Shown here: piece by piece, positions 50,862 to 59,728 of the stretch
How positions within the stretch are numbered: position 1 is the first letter of the stretch
Layout: the number at the start of each line of letters is the position of its first letter
Assembly: GCA_964501275.1 (NCBI GenBank)
Contig: CAZCSP010000003.1
Location: forward strand, 62,001-126,000
Source: 55-13 sp964501275
GTDB taxonomy: Bacteria; Armatimonadota; Fimbriimonadia; Fimbriimonadales; Fimbriimonadaceae
Direction of reading: 5' to 3'
DNA: 64,000 nucleotides
Made by a program: the position numbers and the translations under genes
The notes under the pieces: generated by a model
Databases searched by the model: none
What the model saw: only the letters and a program-made list of their open reading frames with translations
What the model was told of the DNA's origin: nothing

Positions 50862-51536
50862 TTAAGCCCGCTGCACGAGGAGGCCGCTGGTGCGGTTGGC
50901 GAGGTCTAGCGAGACCTCGGGTTTGGGGCCGACGATGAAGAACTCGTATTGGCTCTCCCGCCAACGCACCCCTCGGCCCATCCCTGCCGGGATGCCGGTC
51001 TTCAACTTCATGGGTTGCCCTTCCAGCGCAATACCCCGGTTATCCCGGCGAACATTGACATGGTAAGTGTCGCCCTTCACCCGGTAGTCGAAGCAACACT
51101 TCTCCTTGCCCTCATGGACATAGAAAAGCTCCGCATCCTGGCCCAAATCCATGATGGGGATATCCATCCGTAGCTTCTTCTCCGCCCAAGAGGTGGCGGC
51201 GATCGGGTCGCTGGTATAGATTTCGTTTCCGGAGTCGGGATTCGCGAGCATTTGCGGCACGATTAGGATCGCGGCAATCGCCGTAGCCGCCAATCCCATC
51301 GCCCAACTCAGGCGGGGCAGCCAAGATTTCCGTGACCCCGTCTGGGGCAGATAGGCGGCGAGTCGGGTCAGGGGCACCTCTTCGCTCAGCCCCACGTTTC
51401 GGATCGTGGAGACGAAGTTCTCCAGGCCTTCCAACTCGCGCCGCGCCTGGGGATCGGAAAGGAGCAGTTGATCGGCGGCTCTCTGTTCGGACTCGGTGAG
51501 GCTCCCATCCAAGTAAGCCTGCCAGTCGATCTTCAT
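50862..51536 (-). CDS. Membrane anti-sigma factor (partner of ECF sigma)
   Basis: A 224-residue protein. The N-terminal ~55 residues resemble an anti-sigma domain (WQAYLDGSLTESEQRAADQL, then DPQARRELEGL), but without the Cys/His zinc residues. One membrane helix lies at ~75-97, followed by a periplasmic beta domain ending FIVGPKPEVSLDL. Its ATG overlaps the sigma factor stop (ATGA), which is the strongest evidence for the role. It would hold the sigma at the membrane until a signal arrives. Confidence 0.85.
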   Translation of the reverse strand: MKIDWQAYLDGSLTESEQRAADQLLLSDPQARRELEGLENFVSTIRNVGLSEEVPLTRLAAYLPQTGSRKSWLPRLSWAMGLAATAIAAILIVPQMLANPDSGNEIYTSDPIAATSWAEKKLRMDIPIMDLGQDAELFYVHEGKEKCCFDYRVKGDTYHVNVRRDNRGIALEGQPMKLKTGIPAGMGRGVRWRESQYEFFIVGPKPEVSLDLANRTSGLLVQRA

Positions 51537-52036
51537 CGCGTGGCTCCTTCGATGCAGAGAAGGTCTCGGCAACGGTCTCTCAGCTTGGCGCGGGCTCGGA
51601 ATAGGCGGGAGCGCACGGTGCCGACGGGAATCTCCAACGCGTCGGCGGCCTCCTCGTAGCTCAACTCCTCCACATCGCAAAGCTGGATGATCATGCGGTG
51701 CCCATCGGTCAGGTTGTCCAGTTCCCTCATCAAAACGTCGGCATCCACGCGCCAATGCACTTCTTCCCAGAAGTCATCCGTCTCGCCGTCGACTTCATCC
51801 AAGACCACGGTCGGGCGGGAGTTTTCTCGGCGGATCAGCGTGTTGAACTCATTTCTTAGAATCTTAATCAGCCAACTCCGTAGGTGGCGCCCGTCAAACG
51901 AGCGTTTGAATTTGATTGCGGCATAGAGGGTTTGGCCGACGAGGTCTTCGGCGATGTCCGACGACTTGGCCAGCCGCTTAGCGACCCGAAAGAGGACCGG
52001 GATTTCTGCTTGCAGGTGGGTCTCGAAGTCGCGCAT
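51533..52036 (-). CDS. ECF-type RNA polymerase sigma factor
   Basis: A protein of 167 residues with only regions 2 and 4. Region 2: VAKRLAKSSDIAEDLVGQTL and KFKRSFDGRHLRSWLIKI. Region 4: YEEAADALEIPVGTVRSRLFRARAKLR. I start at ATG 52036 (RDFETHLQAEI); a TTG at 52135 would add 33 residues. It is translationally coupled to the anti-sigma gene. The acidic linker (DEVDGETDDFWEEV) is typical. The target genes are unknown. Confidence 0.93.
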   Translation of the reverse strand: MRDFETHLQAEIPVLFRVAKRLAKSSDIAEDLVGQTLYAAIKFKRSFDGRHLRSWLIKILRNEFNTLIRRENSRPTVVLDEVDGETDDFWEEVHWRVDADVLMRELDNLTDGHRMIIQLCDVEELSYEEAADALEIPVGTVRSRLFRARAKLRDRCRDLLCIEGATR

Positions 52037-52347
52037 GGCAAGGGTCGTCGCCGCGCCATCGGGCGCGGCATGCCTCACATGATACAGCGAGGAGCCTACC
52101 AGTTTCGTTTGAATCGTTAGAACCATCTCGGGCAAGCATCTGAATGCCTGCCCGAGTGGAAAGGTTCCCCGAGAGGATGAAAAAGCCTAGGTCGAAGACT
52201 CACGATCATCCGTCTGCTCATCTACTCAGGCTGTTAGCAACGCTTCTGTGGTCCTCTGCGGCCCTCGGTGGTTTCATTTCCGGCCAATTGGACAAACCAC
52301 CGAAGAACACAGAGGGCCACCGAAGGTTGGCGATAGATCGAAACGAC
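52037..52347. other. Gene-free stretch upstream of the ECF sigma gene
   Basis: It holds the presumed ECF sigma promoter, a GGGCAAGC...TGCCTGCCC palindrome (52130-52155) and, at 52243-52330, the CGGTGG/CTCTG inverted repeat (GTGGTCCTCTGCGGCCCTCG and GAACACAGAGGGCCACCGA). No credible gene is seen. Confidence 0.6.
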
Positions 52348-52917
52348 CTATCTCTCCCGGTAAGGGCGGCCGAATTGGGTGACGGATGGGGTCTTGGTGA
52401 AGTCGAACTTCTGCAGAGGTCTGCGGGTCGCTTTGGACAGGTAGCCGTTCATATCCTTTAGCCAATAGCCCGAAAAGCCCTGCCACTCTTTCACGATCCT
52501 TCCCGAAGCGTCGATCTGTACGATGGCGGGGGAGCTTTCGATCTTGTACTTGTAGACCAATTCATTTTTGGGGTCGAGCAAGAGCTTGTAGGGCGGGTTG
52601 ATTTCGGCGTTCCATGATCGGGCGCGGTTCTGGTTGGCGTTGATGACGCCGAAAAACTTGGCGTGATCGTTGGGATAGTAGGCCCGGATCATTCGGTGGA
52701 TGGTATTCATCGCCTCGTTGTTGACCGGGTCGCCGTCACGGATGAAGTACAGGAAGACGACGCCCTCCTGTCGCAGGTCCTTCAGCGACAGTCGCTTCCC
52801 TTCGATGGACGGGATGAAGAACTCAGGCGCCTGCTCCCCAGGCGTAAGGCTTTGGAATCCAGATGCCAGCAGCGTCAAAGCGGCTACCAGCGAAGATGCA
52901 ACGATTCTTGAACGCAT
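52348..52917 (-). CDS. Exported thioredoxin-fold (AhpC/TSA-like) protein without cysteines
   Basis: A 189-residue exported protein. A signal peptide covers ~1-20 (RIVASSLVAALTLLASGFQ). The peroxiredoxin-like fold is recognisable: GEQAPEFFIPSIEGKRLSL, a strand VVFLYFIRDGD, and SSPAIVQIDASGRIVKEWQG. The normal cysteine position after that strand reads RDGDPVNNEAM, and the whole protein has no Cys, so redox chemistry is unlikely. It might be a binding or structural protein derived from a redoxin. Confidence 0.78.
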   Translation of the reverse strand: MRSRIVASSLVAALTLLASGFQSLTPGEQAPEFFIPSIEGKRLSLKDLRQEGVVFLYFIRDGDPVNNEAMNTIHRMIRAYYPNDHAKFFGVINANQNRARSWNAEINPPYKLLLDPKNELVYKYKIESSPAIVQIDASGRIVKEWQGFSGYWLKDMNGYLSKATRRPLQKFDFTKTPSVTQFGRPYRER

Positions 52918-52984
52918 AAAAACTACTCCCGGAAGAGAATGTTCCTTGGATGGCGCGAGGGGATGTCGGCATTTTTGCGAGGGC

Positions 52985-53142
52985 AGGGGTTGCGGCGTAA
53001 CGGCATTAGGGCATTACGGCATTGGGGGTTTGGGCGGGGTTTCATAATGGGAGAGGGGCGCAGGGAGTAAGGAAAGAGGTTTCAGAGCACACGCACCGAA
53101 CCCCGTAAAGCCGCAATGCCCCAACACCGCAACCCCGTCCCA
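52985..53142. repeat. ACGGCATT/GCCGCAA repeat region upstream of uvrC
   Basis: TTGCGGCGTAACGGCATTAG is answered by CCGTAAAGCCGCAATGCCC, with a spacer of ~70 bp. The second arm leads directly into the uvrC start. Related segments precede purQ, the radical SAM gene and polA. Confidence 0.55.
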
Positions 53143-53144
53143 AC

Positions 53145-55124
53145 ATGAGCAAATCCAAACTGGCTGACAATGTGGTGGAAAAGCTGAAGAAGCTGCCCGC
53201 CAAGCCGGGTTGCTACATCTATCGCAACGAGAAGGCGGAGGTGCTTTATGTCGGGAAGGCGATCAACCTGCGCAACCGAGTCCGCAGCTACTTTCAGGAG
53301 TCCACGCGCCATGGGCTGAGGATCGCCCGGCTGGTCTCCAAGGTGCGCGATATCGAGTGGATCGTGGTGGATTCAGAGGTCGAGGCGCTGGTGTTGGAGT
53401 GCAACCTCATCAAAGAGCACCGCCCTCCCTTTAACGTCCGCCTCCGAGACGACAAGAGCTACCCCTATATAACGATCACTAAAGAAAAGTTCCCCCGGGT
53501 GATGTTCACCCGACGCCCTCGCAAAGACGGGGGCAAATACTACGGGCCTTACACCTCTGCTTTCTCGGTCCGGGACACGCTCCAACTGCTCCACAAGGTC
53601 TTCCCTTTGATCCCCTGCGGTAAGTCTTGGAGCGGGGAGAGGGTGCAGAGTCCTTGCCTCTATTTCCATCTGGGAAGATGTCTTGGCCCATGCGCTGGCT
53701 TGTCCGACCCTGTGGAGTACCAGCAGGTGGTGGCGCGAGTGGATCGGTTCCTTCAGGGCAAGGAAGAGAGCATCGTCGAGGACCTGAAGACCGATATGGC
53801 GGCGGCGGCGGAGAGCCTGGACTTTGAGCGGGCGGCCAAAATCCGAGACCAGATATCCGCCATCGAGACCCTCATGCAACGCCAAAAGGTCTTGACCGGC
53901 GACCGGGTGGACCAGGATGTGATCGCAGTCGTGAAAGACGACCGGGGAGCAGCGATCCAGATGCTGTACGTTCGTGGCGGCAAGCTGATCGGGCAACGAC
54001 AGTTCATCCTGGATGGGGCGAGCGAAGCGCCAACCGGCGAGGCGGTGCAGGAGTTTGTCAAGCAGTATTACGCCGATGCCCCGGAGGTTCCTCGGGAAAT
54101 CCTCCTGCCGGTTGAGATTGAGGAGCGGAACATCGTCCAAACCTGGCTGCGGCAACGGCGGGGCGCCGCGGTGACGGTGGAGGTTCCCCAAGGAGGCGAG
54201 AAGCTGAGGCTCATCGACATGGCGGCCAACAACGCCGAGCAGGCCCTTTCTACCCTCTCCCAAGAGTTGGCGCAGAAGGAGGCTTGGGCCGAGGAGGCGA
54301 TGAGCCAGTTGCAGGAGGCGGTCGGCCTTCCCACCCTCCCCATGCGGATCGAAGGGTACGACATCTCGAACATCCAGGGCACCGCGCCGGTGGGGTCGAT
54401 GGTGGTCACGGAGAACGGCGAGCCGACGAAGGGCGAGTACCGGCGGTTCAAGGTTCGCTGGCATCCCGAAAGTCCGAACGACTTCGCGATGATGCACGAG
54501 GTCATCACCCGCCGCCTACGCGCCTATCTGGACAACGACGAGAAGTTCGCGAAGCTCCCCGACCTGATCATGATCGACGGCGGGAAGGGCCAGCTTGCGG
54601 CGGCGTTGAAGGCGAGAGATGAACTGGGATTGAGCGTCCCGATGGTCGGCTTGGCCAAGAGACATGAGATTCTCTATGTGCCGGAACGTCCCCCCTCCTC
54701 GTTTTCCGCGGACGGCGACTTGGCGGATTCTGAACTTGCACCGCGAGAAAATGAGGAGGGGGGTAGGGGGGTGGAGGGCCGCGCTCGCTCCCAGCCTTAT
54801 GCTTTCACCGGCGTCTCGGAGGACTATTCCTACCGAGACATCGAGCTTCCTCTTAACTCTCCGGGCCTGATGATTCTGCGGAAGTTGCGCGACGAGGCCC
54901 ACCGGTTTGCGCTCTCGTTCCACCGGAAGATTCGGGACAAGCGGATGACGGGGTCGGCGGTGGAGGAGATTCCGGGGATCGGGCCGCGGCGGCGGCGGCT
55001 TCTTCTGCGGACCTTTGGGTCGGTGGAAGGCATCCGCCGGGCGACCATCGACGAGTTGGCAGCGGTTCCCACCATGACTCGGAAGTTGGCGGAGCAGGTC
55101 AATGAGTATTTGAGAGAGGGATAG
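53145..55124 (+). CDS. uvrC: UvrABC excinuclease subunit C, with an inserted palindrome-coded segment
   Basis: A 659-residue nuclease that makes both cuts in nucleotide excision repair. The GIY-YIG domain is N-terminal (PGCYIYRNEKAEVLYVGKA), a UVR motif follows (~225-255: LDFERAAKIRDQISAIE), then the RNase-H-like nuclease (RIEGYDISNIQGT, GSMVVTENGEP, MIDGGKGQL) and a C-terminal HhH tail (IPGIGPRRRRLLL). About 50 residues (~513-565) between KRHEILYVPERP and IELPLNSPG are absent from usual UvrC proteins; much of this is coded by a palindromic repeat at 54689-54780. The frame stays open. Confidence 0.97.
   Translation: MSKSKLADNVVEKLKKLPAKPGCYIYRNEKAEVLYVGKAINLRNRVRSYFQESTRHGLRIARLVSKVRDIEWIVVDSEVEALVLECNLIKEHRPPFNVRLRDDKSYPYITITKEKFPRVMFTRRPRKDGGKYYGPYTSAFSVRDTLQLLHKVFPLIPCGKSWSGERVQSPCLYFHLGRCLGPCAGLSDPVEYQQVVARVDRFLQGKEESIVEDLKTDMAAAAESLDFERAAKIRDQISAIETLMQRQKVLTGDRVDQDVIAVVKDDRGAAIQMLYVRGGKLIGQRQFILDGASEAPTGEAVQEFVKQYYADAPEVPREILLPVEIEERNIVQTWLRQRRGAAVTVEVPQGGEKLRLIDMAANNAEQALSTLSQELAQKEAWAEEAMSQLQEAVGLPTLPMRIEGYDISNIQGTAPVGSMVVTENGEPTKGEYRRFKVRWHPESPNDFAMMHEVITRRLRAYLDNDEKFAKLPDLIMIDGGKGQLAAALKARDELGLSVPMVGLAKRHEILYVPERPPSSFSADGDLADSELAPRENEEGGRGVEGRARSQPYAFTGVSEDYSYRDIELPLNSPGLMILRKLRDEAHRFALSFHRKIRDKRMTGSAVEEIPGIGPRRRRLLLRTFGSVEGIRRATIDELAAVPTMTRKLAEQVNEYLREG
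54689..54780. repeat. Palindromic element inserted in frame in uvrC
   Basis: CCCCCCTCCTCGTTTTCCGCGG is answered by CCGCGAGAAAATGAGGAGGGGGG, and TAGGGGGGTGGAGG follows. Its order of blocks matches the intergenic palindrome at 31427-31509. It is read through as part of UvrC. Confidence 0.85.
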
Positions 55125-55133
55125 GGTTCTTTT

Positions 55134-55273
55134 GCGATCCGAGCCTCCTTGAGGGGGTTGGGGGTGGCGCATAGTTCTCCGTTTGTAGTTTTCTATCATC
55201 GTGGATTAGGTTCCTTGGATACAAGCGGGGAACCTGGCCTCACCCCCAACCCCCTCAAGGGGGCTCGGATCGC
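55134..55273. repeat. Family 2 element, copy 3
   Basis: It begins GCGATCCGAGCCTCCTTGAG and ends CAAGGGGGCTCGGATCGC. The interior shares AGTTCTCCGTTTG and GCGGGGAACCTGGCC with copy 1. It lies between uvrC and the downstream lipoprotein gene. Confidence 0.92.
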
Positions 55274-55317
55274 AAAATGCCACTTACCGGGTAATGTCTC
55301 GTTCGGAAATATCGACA

Positions 55318-56373
55318 ATGAAGCTCACCCTGCCCATTCCCATTTTCGTGGCTGCTGCGGCGCTGGTTCTCATCTCATGCGGGGGCAGCGGCGGTGGGGG
55401 TGGCAATTTGCCGCTTTCAGAGACTGGGCGGGCGGTTCAAGAGGTTCAACGACTCGCCATCATGTCGATGTCCAAGAGCGGCATCGCCCTCGCGCCGTTT
55501 ATGATGCATGGCTTTGGCGGGGGTAGCGGAGGCGGGACTACGGGCTCGGGCGGCTATGGCGGAGTTTCGTCCATCGGCTTCTTCTTCCGAAGCTTTGGGG
55601 GAACGACAGGTGGCGACGGCACAACGGGCGGAACTGGCAGTGGCACCGGAGGAACCAGTGGAGGCGGCGGTTCGGGCTCTGACTTCTACTACGATCAGTG
55701 GCTTGGACTCTGGGTCGATGTGGAGTGGACCGAAAACTCATCCACGATCACCTTTACTTTGGATCAGGAGAAGACCCAGCCTGCGGGGTCGGTCATGTCC
55801 ACCTATACTGGCGAATTCGGCACCTATCCCCAGACGTACACCAACCAGTATTCGTTTACAGCCGGTCCCCTTGCCGGTTCGCACGGGATCTACATCTGCG
55901 TTCAGACCTCAGAGACGCACGGCAGTATGTCCTATTCCAACACCTATGAGGACGGCTTCAGCGATAGTGGGCAAAGCCAGTGGACAGACGAAACCTCTAG
56001 CTTCGAGTCACGTTGGGAGGGGCCGGACGGGGAGCCGTGGTTTGAGGACAGCGGGACTTGGCATGCGGACAACTCAGGTACTTACACCTGCTCAGATTCC
56101 AACGGGTGGTCCAGCACTTGGACTTACAACTCCGACTGGTCGGGCTCCGCTATCCTTACTGGTCCTGATCCGCTCCTGCCCGCCACGCTAACTTGGACAT
56201 CGGAGGGACACTATACGATCACTTATGCCGATGGTTCCAGTGAGAGTTGGGATTGGGAGGATTTCTGGGGCAATGTCGGCGAGGGGGGAACTACCGGTTC
56301 AGGTACGAGCGGCAGTACCAGCGCCGGGACGATAGGCTCAACCTCCAGTGCGGGAACCTCCACCACGGGATAG
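55318..56373 (+). CDS. Gly/Ser/Thr-rich lipoprotein
   Basis: A ~351-residue lipoprotein. The signal is LPIPIFVAAAALVLISCGG, with the Cys to be lipidated. Next comes a long Gly/Thr/Ser-rich flexible stretch, then a central beta-rich domain full of Trp, Tyr and Ser (for example YYDQWLGLWVDVEW, FESRWEGPDGEPWFEDSG), and a second Gly/Ser/Thr tail. The middle resembles repetitive beta-sheet proteins of unknown function. I start at ATG 55318 because it opens the signal peptide; an upstream start at 55294 is possible. Confidence 0.75.
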   Translation: MKLTLPIPIFVAAAALVLISCGGSGGGGGNLPLSETGRAVQEVQRLAIMSMSKSGIALAPFMMHGFGGGSGGGTTGSGGYGGVSSIGFFFRSFGGTTGGDGTTGGTGSGTGGTSGGGGSGSDFYYDQWLGLWVDVEWTENSSTITFTLDQEKTQPAGSVMSTYTGEFGTYPQTYTNQYSFTAGPLAGSHGIYICVQTSETHGSMSYSNTYEDGFSDSGQSQWTDETSSFESRWEGPDGEPWFEDSGTWHADNSGTYTCSDSNGWSSTWTYNSDWSGSAILTGPDPLLPATLTWTSEGHYTITYADGSSESWDWEDFWGNVGEGGTTGSGTSGSTSAGTIGSTSSAGTSTTG

Positions 56374-56525
56374 TCAAGGCGTAGCCTGGACGTCCACGTC
56401 CGGGTCTCCGTGCCTTGGACCTCCAGGTCGGAGGGTCTTGTATTCGCCACAACGCTGGTAGTCAAGACGGCGGCACAATGCATCCGCCGCCTACAGAAAC
56501 TCTCGTCCGGGTAGCCTTCGTTTTC

Positions 56526-58097
56526 ATGCGTTCGACGAGCTGCGACATCCTGATTGTGGGCGGAGGGACGGGTGGGTGCGCGGCGGCGATGGCGGCGACC
56601 TCCCTAGGGATGCGGGTGGTGCTGACCGAGGAGTACGACTGGATCGGTGGGCAACTGACCTCGCAGGCCGTCCCGCCTGATGAGCACCCGTGGATCGAGC
56701 AGTTTGGCTGCACCGCCCGGTATCGACAGTACCGCAACCTGGTTCGCCAGTTCTATCGCGACTTCACGCCGCTTACCGGCGAGGCACGGAACAACCCACT
56801 GCTGAATCCTGGCACGGGATGGGTAAGCAAGCTTTGCCATGAGCCCCGGATCGGGTGGATGGTATTGAATCAGATGCTTCAACGAGCGATCTCTCAGGCA
56901 AGGCTGGACTTGCGGCTGAGGCGGGTGCCGGTTTCGGCGGAGGTTGATGGCGAGGCGGTCCGGGCGGTGGTGTTTCGAAACCTGCTGACCGGCGACGAGG
57001 AGCGGGTGGAGGCTCGGGTGGTGCTGGATGCGACAGAACTGGGCGACCTGCTCCCGATGACCGGGACCGAGTACGTGACCGGGGCGGAGAGCAAGCGGGA
57101 GACCGGGGAGCCGAACGCGGTGGTGGGCGACCCTGAGCCGGGGAACGTGCAAGGCATCACCTGGATCATGGCCCTGGGCTATGACCCGGACGGCGACCAC
57201 ACCATCGAGAAGCCTGCCCAATACGACTTCTGGAGCCAGTACCAGCCGAGTTTTTGGCCCGATAAGCTCCTCGGCTTCCGTATCCTCCACCCCCAGACGG
57301 GGAACGAGAACTACCTGCCGCTCTTCAGCGACGACATTTGGAACCTGTTCAACTACCGCCAGATCGTCGAGCCATCCTGCTTTGAGCCGGGCACGGTCCC
57401 CCATGCCGCGACCATCGTGAATTGGCCCCAGAACGACTACTTTCTGGAGAACATCATCGACGAGCCAGAGGACGCAGTAGAGGAACGGCTTTTTGCGGCT
57501 CGACAGCTTAGCTGGTCCCTGCTCTACTGGCTCCAAACTTCAGCTCCTCGGCACGATGGCGGCACCGGCTACCCTGGGCTTTACTTGCGACCCGACCTCA
57601 CCGGAACCGACGACGGGTTTGCCCAGGCGCCTTACATCCGCGAGTCGCGGCGGATTAGGGCGAAGTTCACGGTCTTTGAGCAGCACGTCGCCGCCTATAC
57701 CAACGAGGGTCGGGATCGGGCGGCGGAGTTCAAGGACTCGGTTGGGATCGGGGCCTATCGCCTTGACCTGCACCCGTCGACCAGCGGGGCCAACACCATC
57801 GACACCAGCTCCCTCCCCTTCCAGATTCCTCTGGGTTCGCTGATTCCGGTGAGGATGCGCAATCTGCTTCCCGCCTGCAAGAACCTGGGCGTCACCCATT
57901 TGACCAACGGGTGCTACCGTTTGCATCCGGTCGAGTGGAACATCGGCGAGTCGTCGGGCCTCTTGGCCGCCCATTGCCTGGCCAGTGGCTTGGAGCCGGT
58001 GCAGGTTTGGGAGTCGGAGGAGGAGACGCAGAAATTCCAACAACTTTGCGTCTCCCAAGGTATCGAGATCCAATGGCCGACCCTGAGGGCCCTCTAG
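56526..58097 (+). CDS. FAD-dependent oxidoreductase (FAD_oxidored family)
   Basis: A 523-residue flavoprotein. The FAD site opens at DILIVGGGTGGCAAAMAA and continues with VVLTEEYDWIGGQLTSQA. A long central region carries the substrate domain; the C-terminal FAD contact is in LGVTHLTNGCYRLHPVEWNIGESSG. This family is common in Planctomycetes, Verrucomicrobia and Armatimonadota, usually of unknown substrate, with links to sugar or carbohydrate breakdown. I start at ATG 56526; the upstream in-frame extension is not family-like. Confidence 0.9.
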   Translation: MRSTSCDILIVGGGTGGCAAAMAATSLGMRVVLTEEYDWIGGQLTSQAVPPDEHPWIEQFGCTARYRQYRNLVRQFYRDFTPLTGEARNNPLLNPGTGWVSKLCHEPRIGWMVLNQMLQRAISQARLDLRLRRVPVSAEVDGEAVRAVVFRNLLTGDEERVEARVVLDATELGDLLPMTGTEYVTGAESKRETGEPNAVVGDPEPGNVQGITWIMALGYDPDGDHTIEKPAQYDFWSQYQPSFWPDKLLGFRILHPQTGNENYLPLFSDDIWNLFNYRQIVEPSCFEPGTVPHAATIVNWPQNDYFLENIIDEPEDAVEERLFAARQLSWSLLYWLQTSAPRHDGGTGYPGLYLRPDLTGTDDGFAQAPYIRESRRIRAKFTVFEQHVAAYTNEGRDRAAEFKDSVGIGAYRLDLHPSTSGANTIDTSSLPFQIPLGSLIPVRMRNLLPACKNLGVTHLTNGCYRLHPVEWNIGESSGLLAAHCLASGLEPVQVWESEEETQKFQQLCVSQGIEIQWPTLRAL

Positions 58098-58144
58098 CGC
58101 CGGCCCCTCCGGCCAAGCGTGGCCCTTGGTAAACTCTCCCTCCC

Positions 58145-59335
58145 GTGACCATCGACGAACAACTCGCCATGCTGCGCCGTGGAACCGCAGAGATCATCAG
58201 TGAAGCCGAACTTCGGAAGAAGCTGGAGATCGGTAAGCCGCTTCGGGTCAAGTTAGGCGTTGATCCGACGGCCCGCGATGTGACGTTGGGCTGGGCGGTG
58301 GTTTTGCGCAAGCTTCGGGACTTCCAGCGGTGCGGACATCAGGCGGTGCTTGTCATTGGCGACTTCACGGCGATGATCGGTGATCCGAGTGGGAAGAGCA
58401 AAACCCGGAAGCAGCTTTCGGCGGACGAGGTGTCGGCTAACGTTGAGGCGGTGAAGAAGCAGTTTGGGAAGATTCTCGATATCGAGAAGACCGAGATTCG
58501 ACCGAATGGTGAGTGGCTGGGGCGGATGAATTTCGAGGACGTCCTACGCCTGTGCGCCAAGACGACCATCGCCCGAATCATGGAGCGGGACGACTTTACC
58601 AAGCGCTGGGAGGCTCACCAAGCCATCGGCATGCACGAGTTGATGTACCCGCTTCTCCAAGGGATGGACTCGGTGGCGTTGGAGGCGGATGTAGAACTTG
58701 GGGGGACCGACCAGAAGTTCAACAATCTGATGGGCCGCCAGCTTCAGGAGGCCAATGGGCAAGAGCCGCAGATCGTCGTGCTCTCGCCCCTCCTGGTGGG
58801 GACCGATGGCAAGGACAAGATGAGCCAGTCGTTGGGGAACTATGTCTCGATCATCGACTCGCCGAACGATATGTTCGGCAAGACGATGTCCATCCCCGAC
58901 GAGCTGATTCTGAACTGGTTCGAGCTATGCACCGATGTGCCGATGGACGAGGCGAAGTCGTTGGTGGGCGAAGGCAAGAATCCGCGCGACGCCAAAGTCC
59001 GCCTGGCCAAGGAGATCGTTGCCCTGTACCATTCGGCGGAGGTCGCGGAGGAAGCCGAGCGGTATTTCGTGGAGACCTTCAGCAAGCGCCAGCAGCCGGT
59101 CGATGCGCCCGAGGCGGCGATCCCCGACGACCTCGGCGATCCGGTTCCGTTGGCGAATCTGATCGTGAGTCTGGGTTTAGCCAAGAGCAACGGTGCAGCC
59201 CGCGATCTGATGAAGCAAGGCGGCGTTTCGGTGGACGAGACCAAGGTAACCGATCCGTTTGCCAAGCTGGAGCGGTCCGAGTTGGTTGGAAAGGTTCTGC
59301 GAGTTGGGAAACACCAATTCCGGAAACTGGTTTAG
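58145..59335 (+). CDS. tyrS: Tyrosyl-tRNA synthetase with altered HIGH motif
   Basis: A 396-residue class I synthetase that charges tRNA-Tyr. The fold matches TyrRS: KLGVDPTARDVTLGW, LVIGDFTAMIGDPSGKSKTR, YPLLQGMDSVALEADVELGGTDQKFN, KDKMSQSLGN, and a C-terminal S4 domain (LANLIVSLGLAKSNGAARDL). The HIGH site, normally HxGH, reads TLGW (residues 47-50), losing both histidines, and KMSKS is KMSQS (225-229). I am sure of the family but not of normal activity. It starts with GTG and has TAAACT 10 nt upstream. No second tyrS is in the window. Confidence 0.94.
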   Translation: MTIDEQLAMLRRGTAEIISEAELRKKLEIGKPLRVKLGVDPTARDVTLGWAVVLRKLRDFQRCGHQAVLVIGDFTAMIGDPSGKSKTRKQLSADEVSANVEAVKKQFGKILDIEKTEIRPNGEWLGRMNFEDVLRLCAKTTIARIMERDDFTKRWEAHQAIGMHELMYPLLQGMDSVALEADVELGGTDQKFNNLMGRQLQEANGQEPQIVVLSPLLVGTDGKDKMSQSLGNYVSIIDSPNDMFGKTMSIPDELILNWFELCTDVPMDEAKSLVGEGKNPRDAKVRLAKEIVALYHSAEVAEEAERYFVETFSKRQQPVDAPEAAIPDDLGDPVPLANLIVSLGLAKSNGAARDLMKQGGVSVDETKVTDPFAKLERSELVGKVLRVGKHQFRKLV

Positions 59336-59728
59336 GAGTTAGGGGATTAGGGAGGGAAGGGAAGGATCCCCTTACCGCTTGTGTAAAATCGCTCTTGCTT
59401 TAGAACGGCGTCATCCTTAGCGAGCATGAAGAGAGTTGTAGCTAAGCCGTTTGCTGGTCGCGAGTCGAAGGAGCTCACCCGTCTGTAGCTTCATCCCAAC
59501 CTACAGTTGGGTGGGGTGGTTCGATAGAACGCTCTCCCAAACCAAAGCACTCTGGCCGCTCTCGCTCACCATGACGCCGCTCTACAAGCCTGAATTTACA
59601 TCCAGGCCCTTTGCTCCTCCTTCCCTCGTTCCCTAATGGCACCTGATTCTTTGAAGCGTCGTCTATAGCATGCAGGGGCGCGCTTGCTAGTGTACGCAGC
59701 CCCATTAACCATCAGGAGAGCGACACCT
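59336..59728. other. Gene-free stretch with family 1 copy D
   Basis: After the tyrS stop there is an AGGGAGGGAAGGGAAGG run, then family 1 copy D (59401-59590), then ~140 bp leading to the next lipoprotein with AGGAG at 59713-59717. No gene is seen. Confidence 0.7.
59401..59590 (-). repeat. Near-palindromic element, family 1, copy D
   Basis: Reverse orientation relative to copies A and C. It runs from TAGAACGGCGTCATCCTTAGC to CTCTCGCTCACCATGACGCCG, with the internal GGTCGCGAGTCGAAGGAGCTC block and GGGTGGGGTGGTTCGA. Confidence 0.88.
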
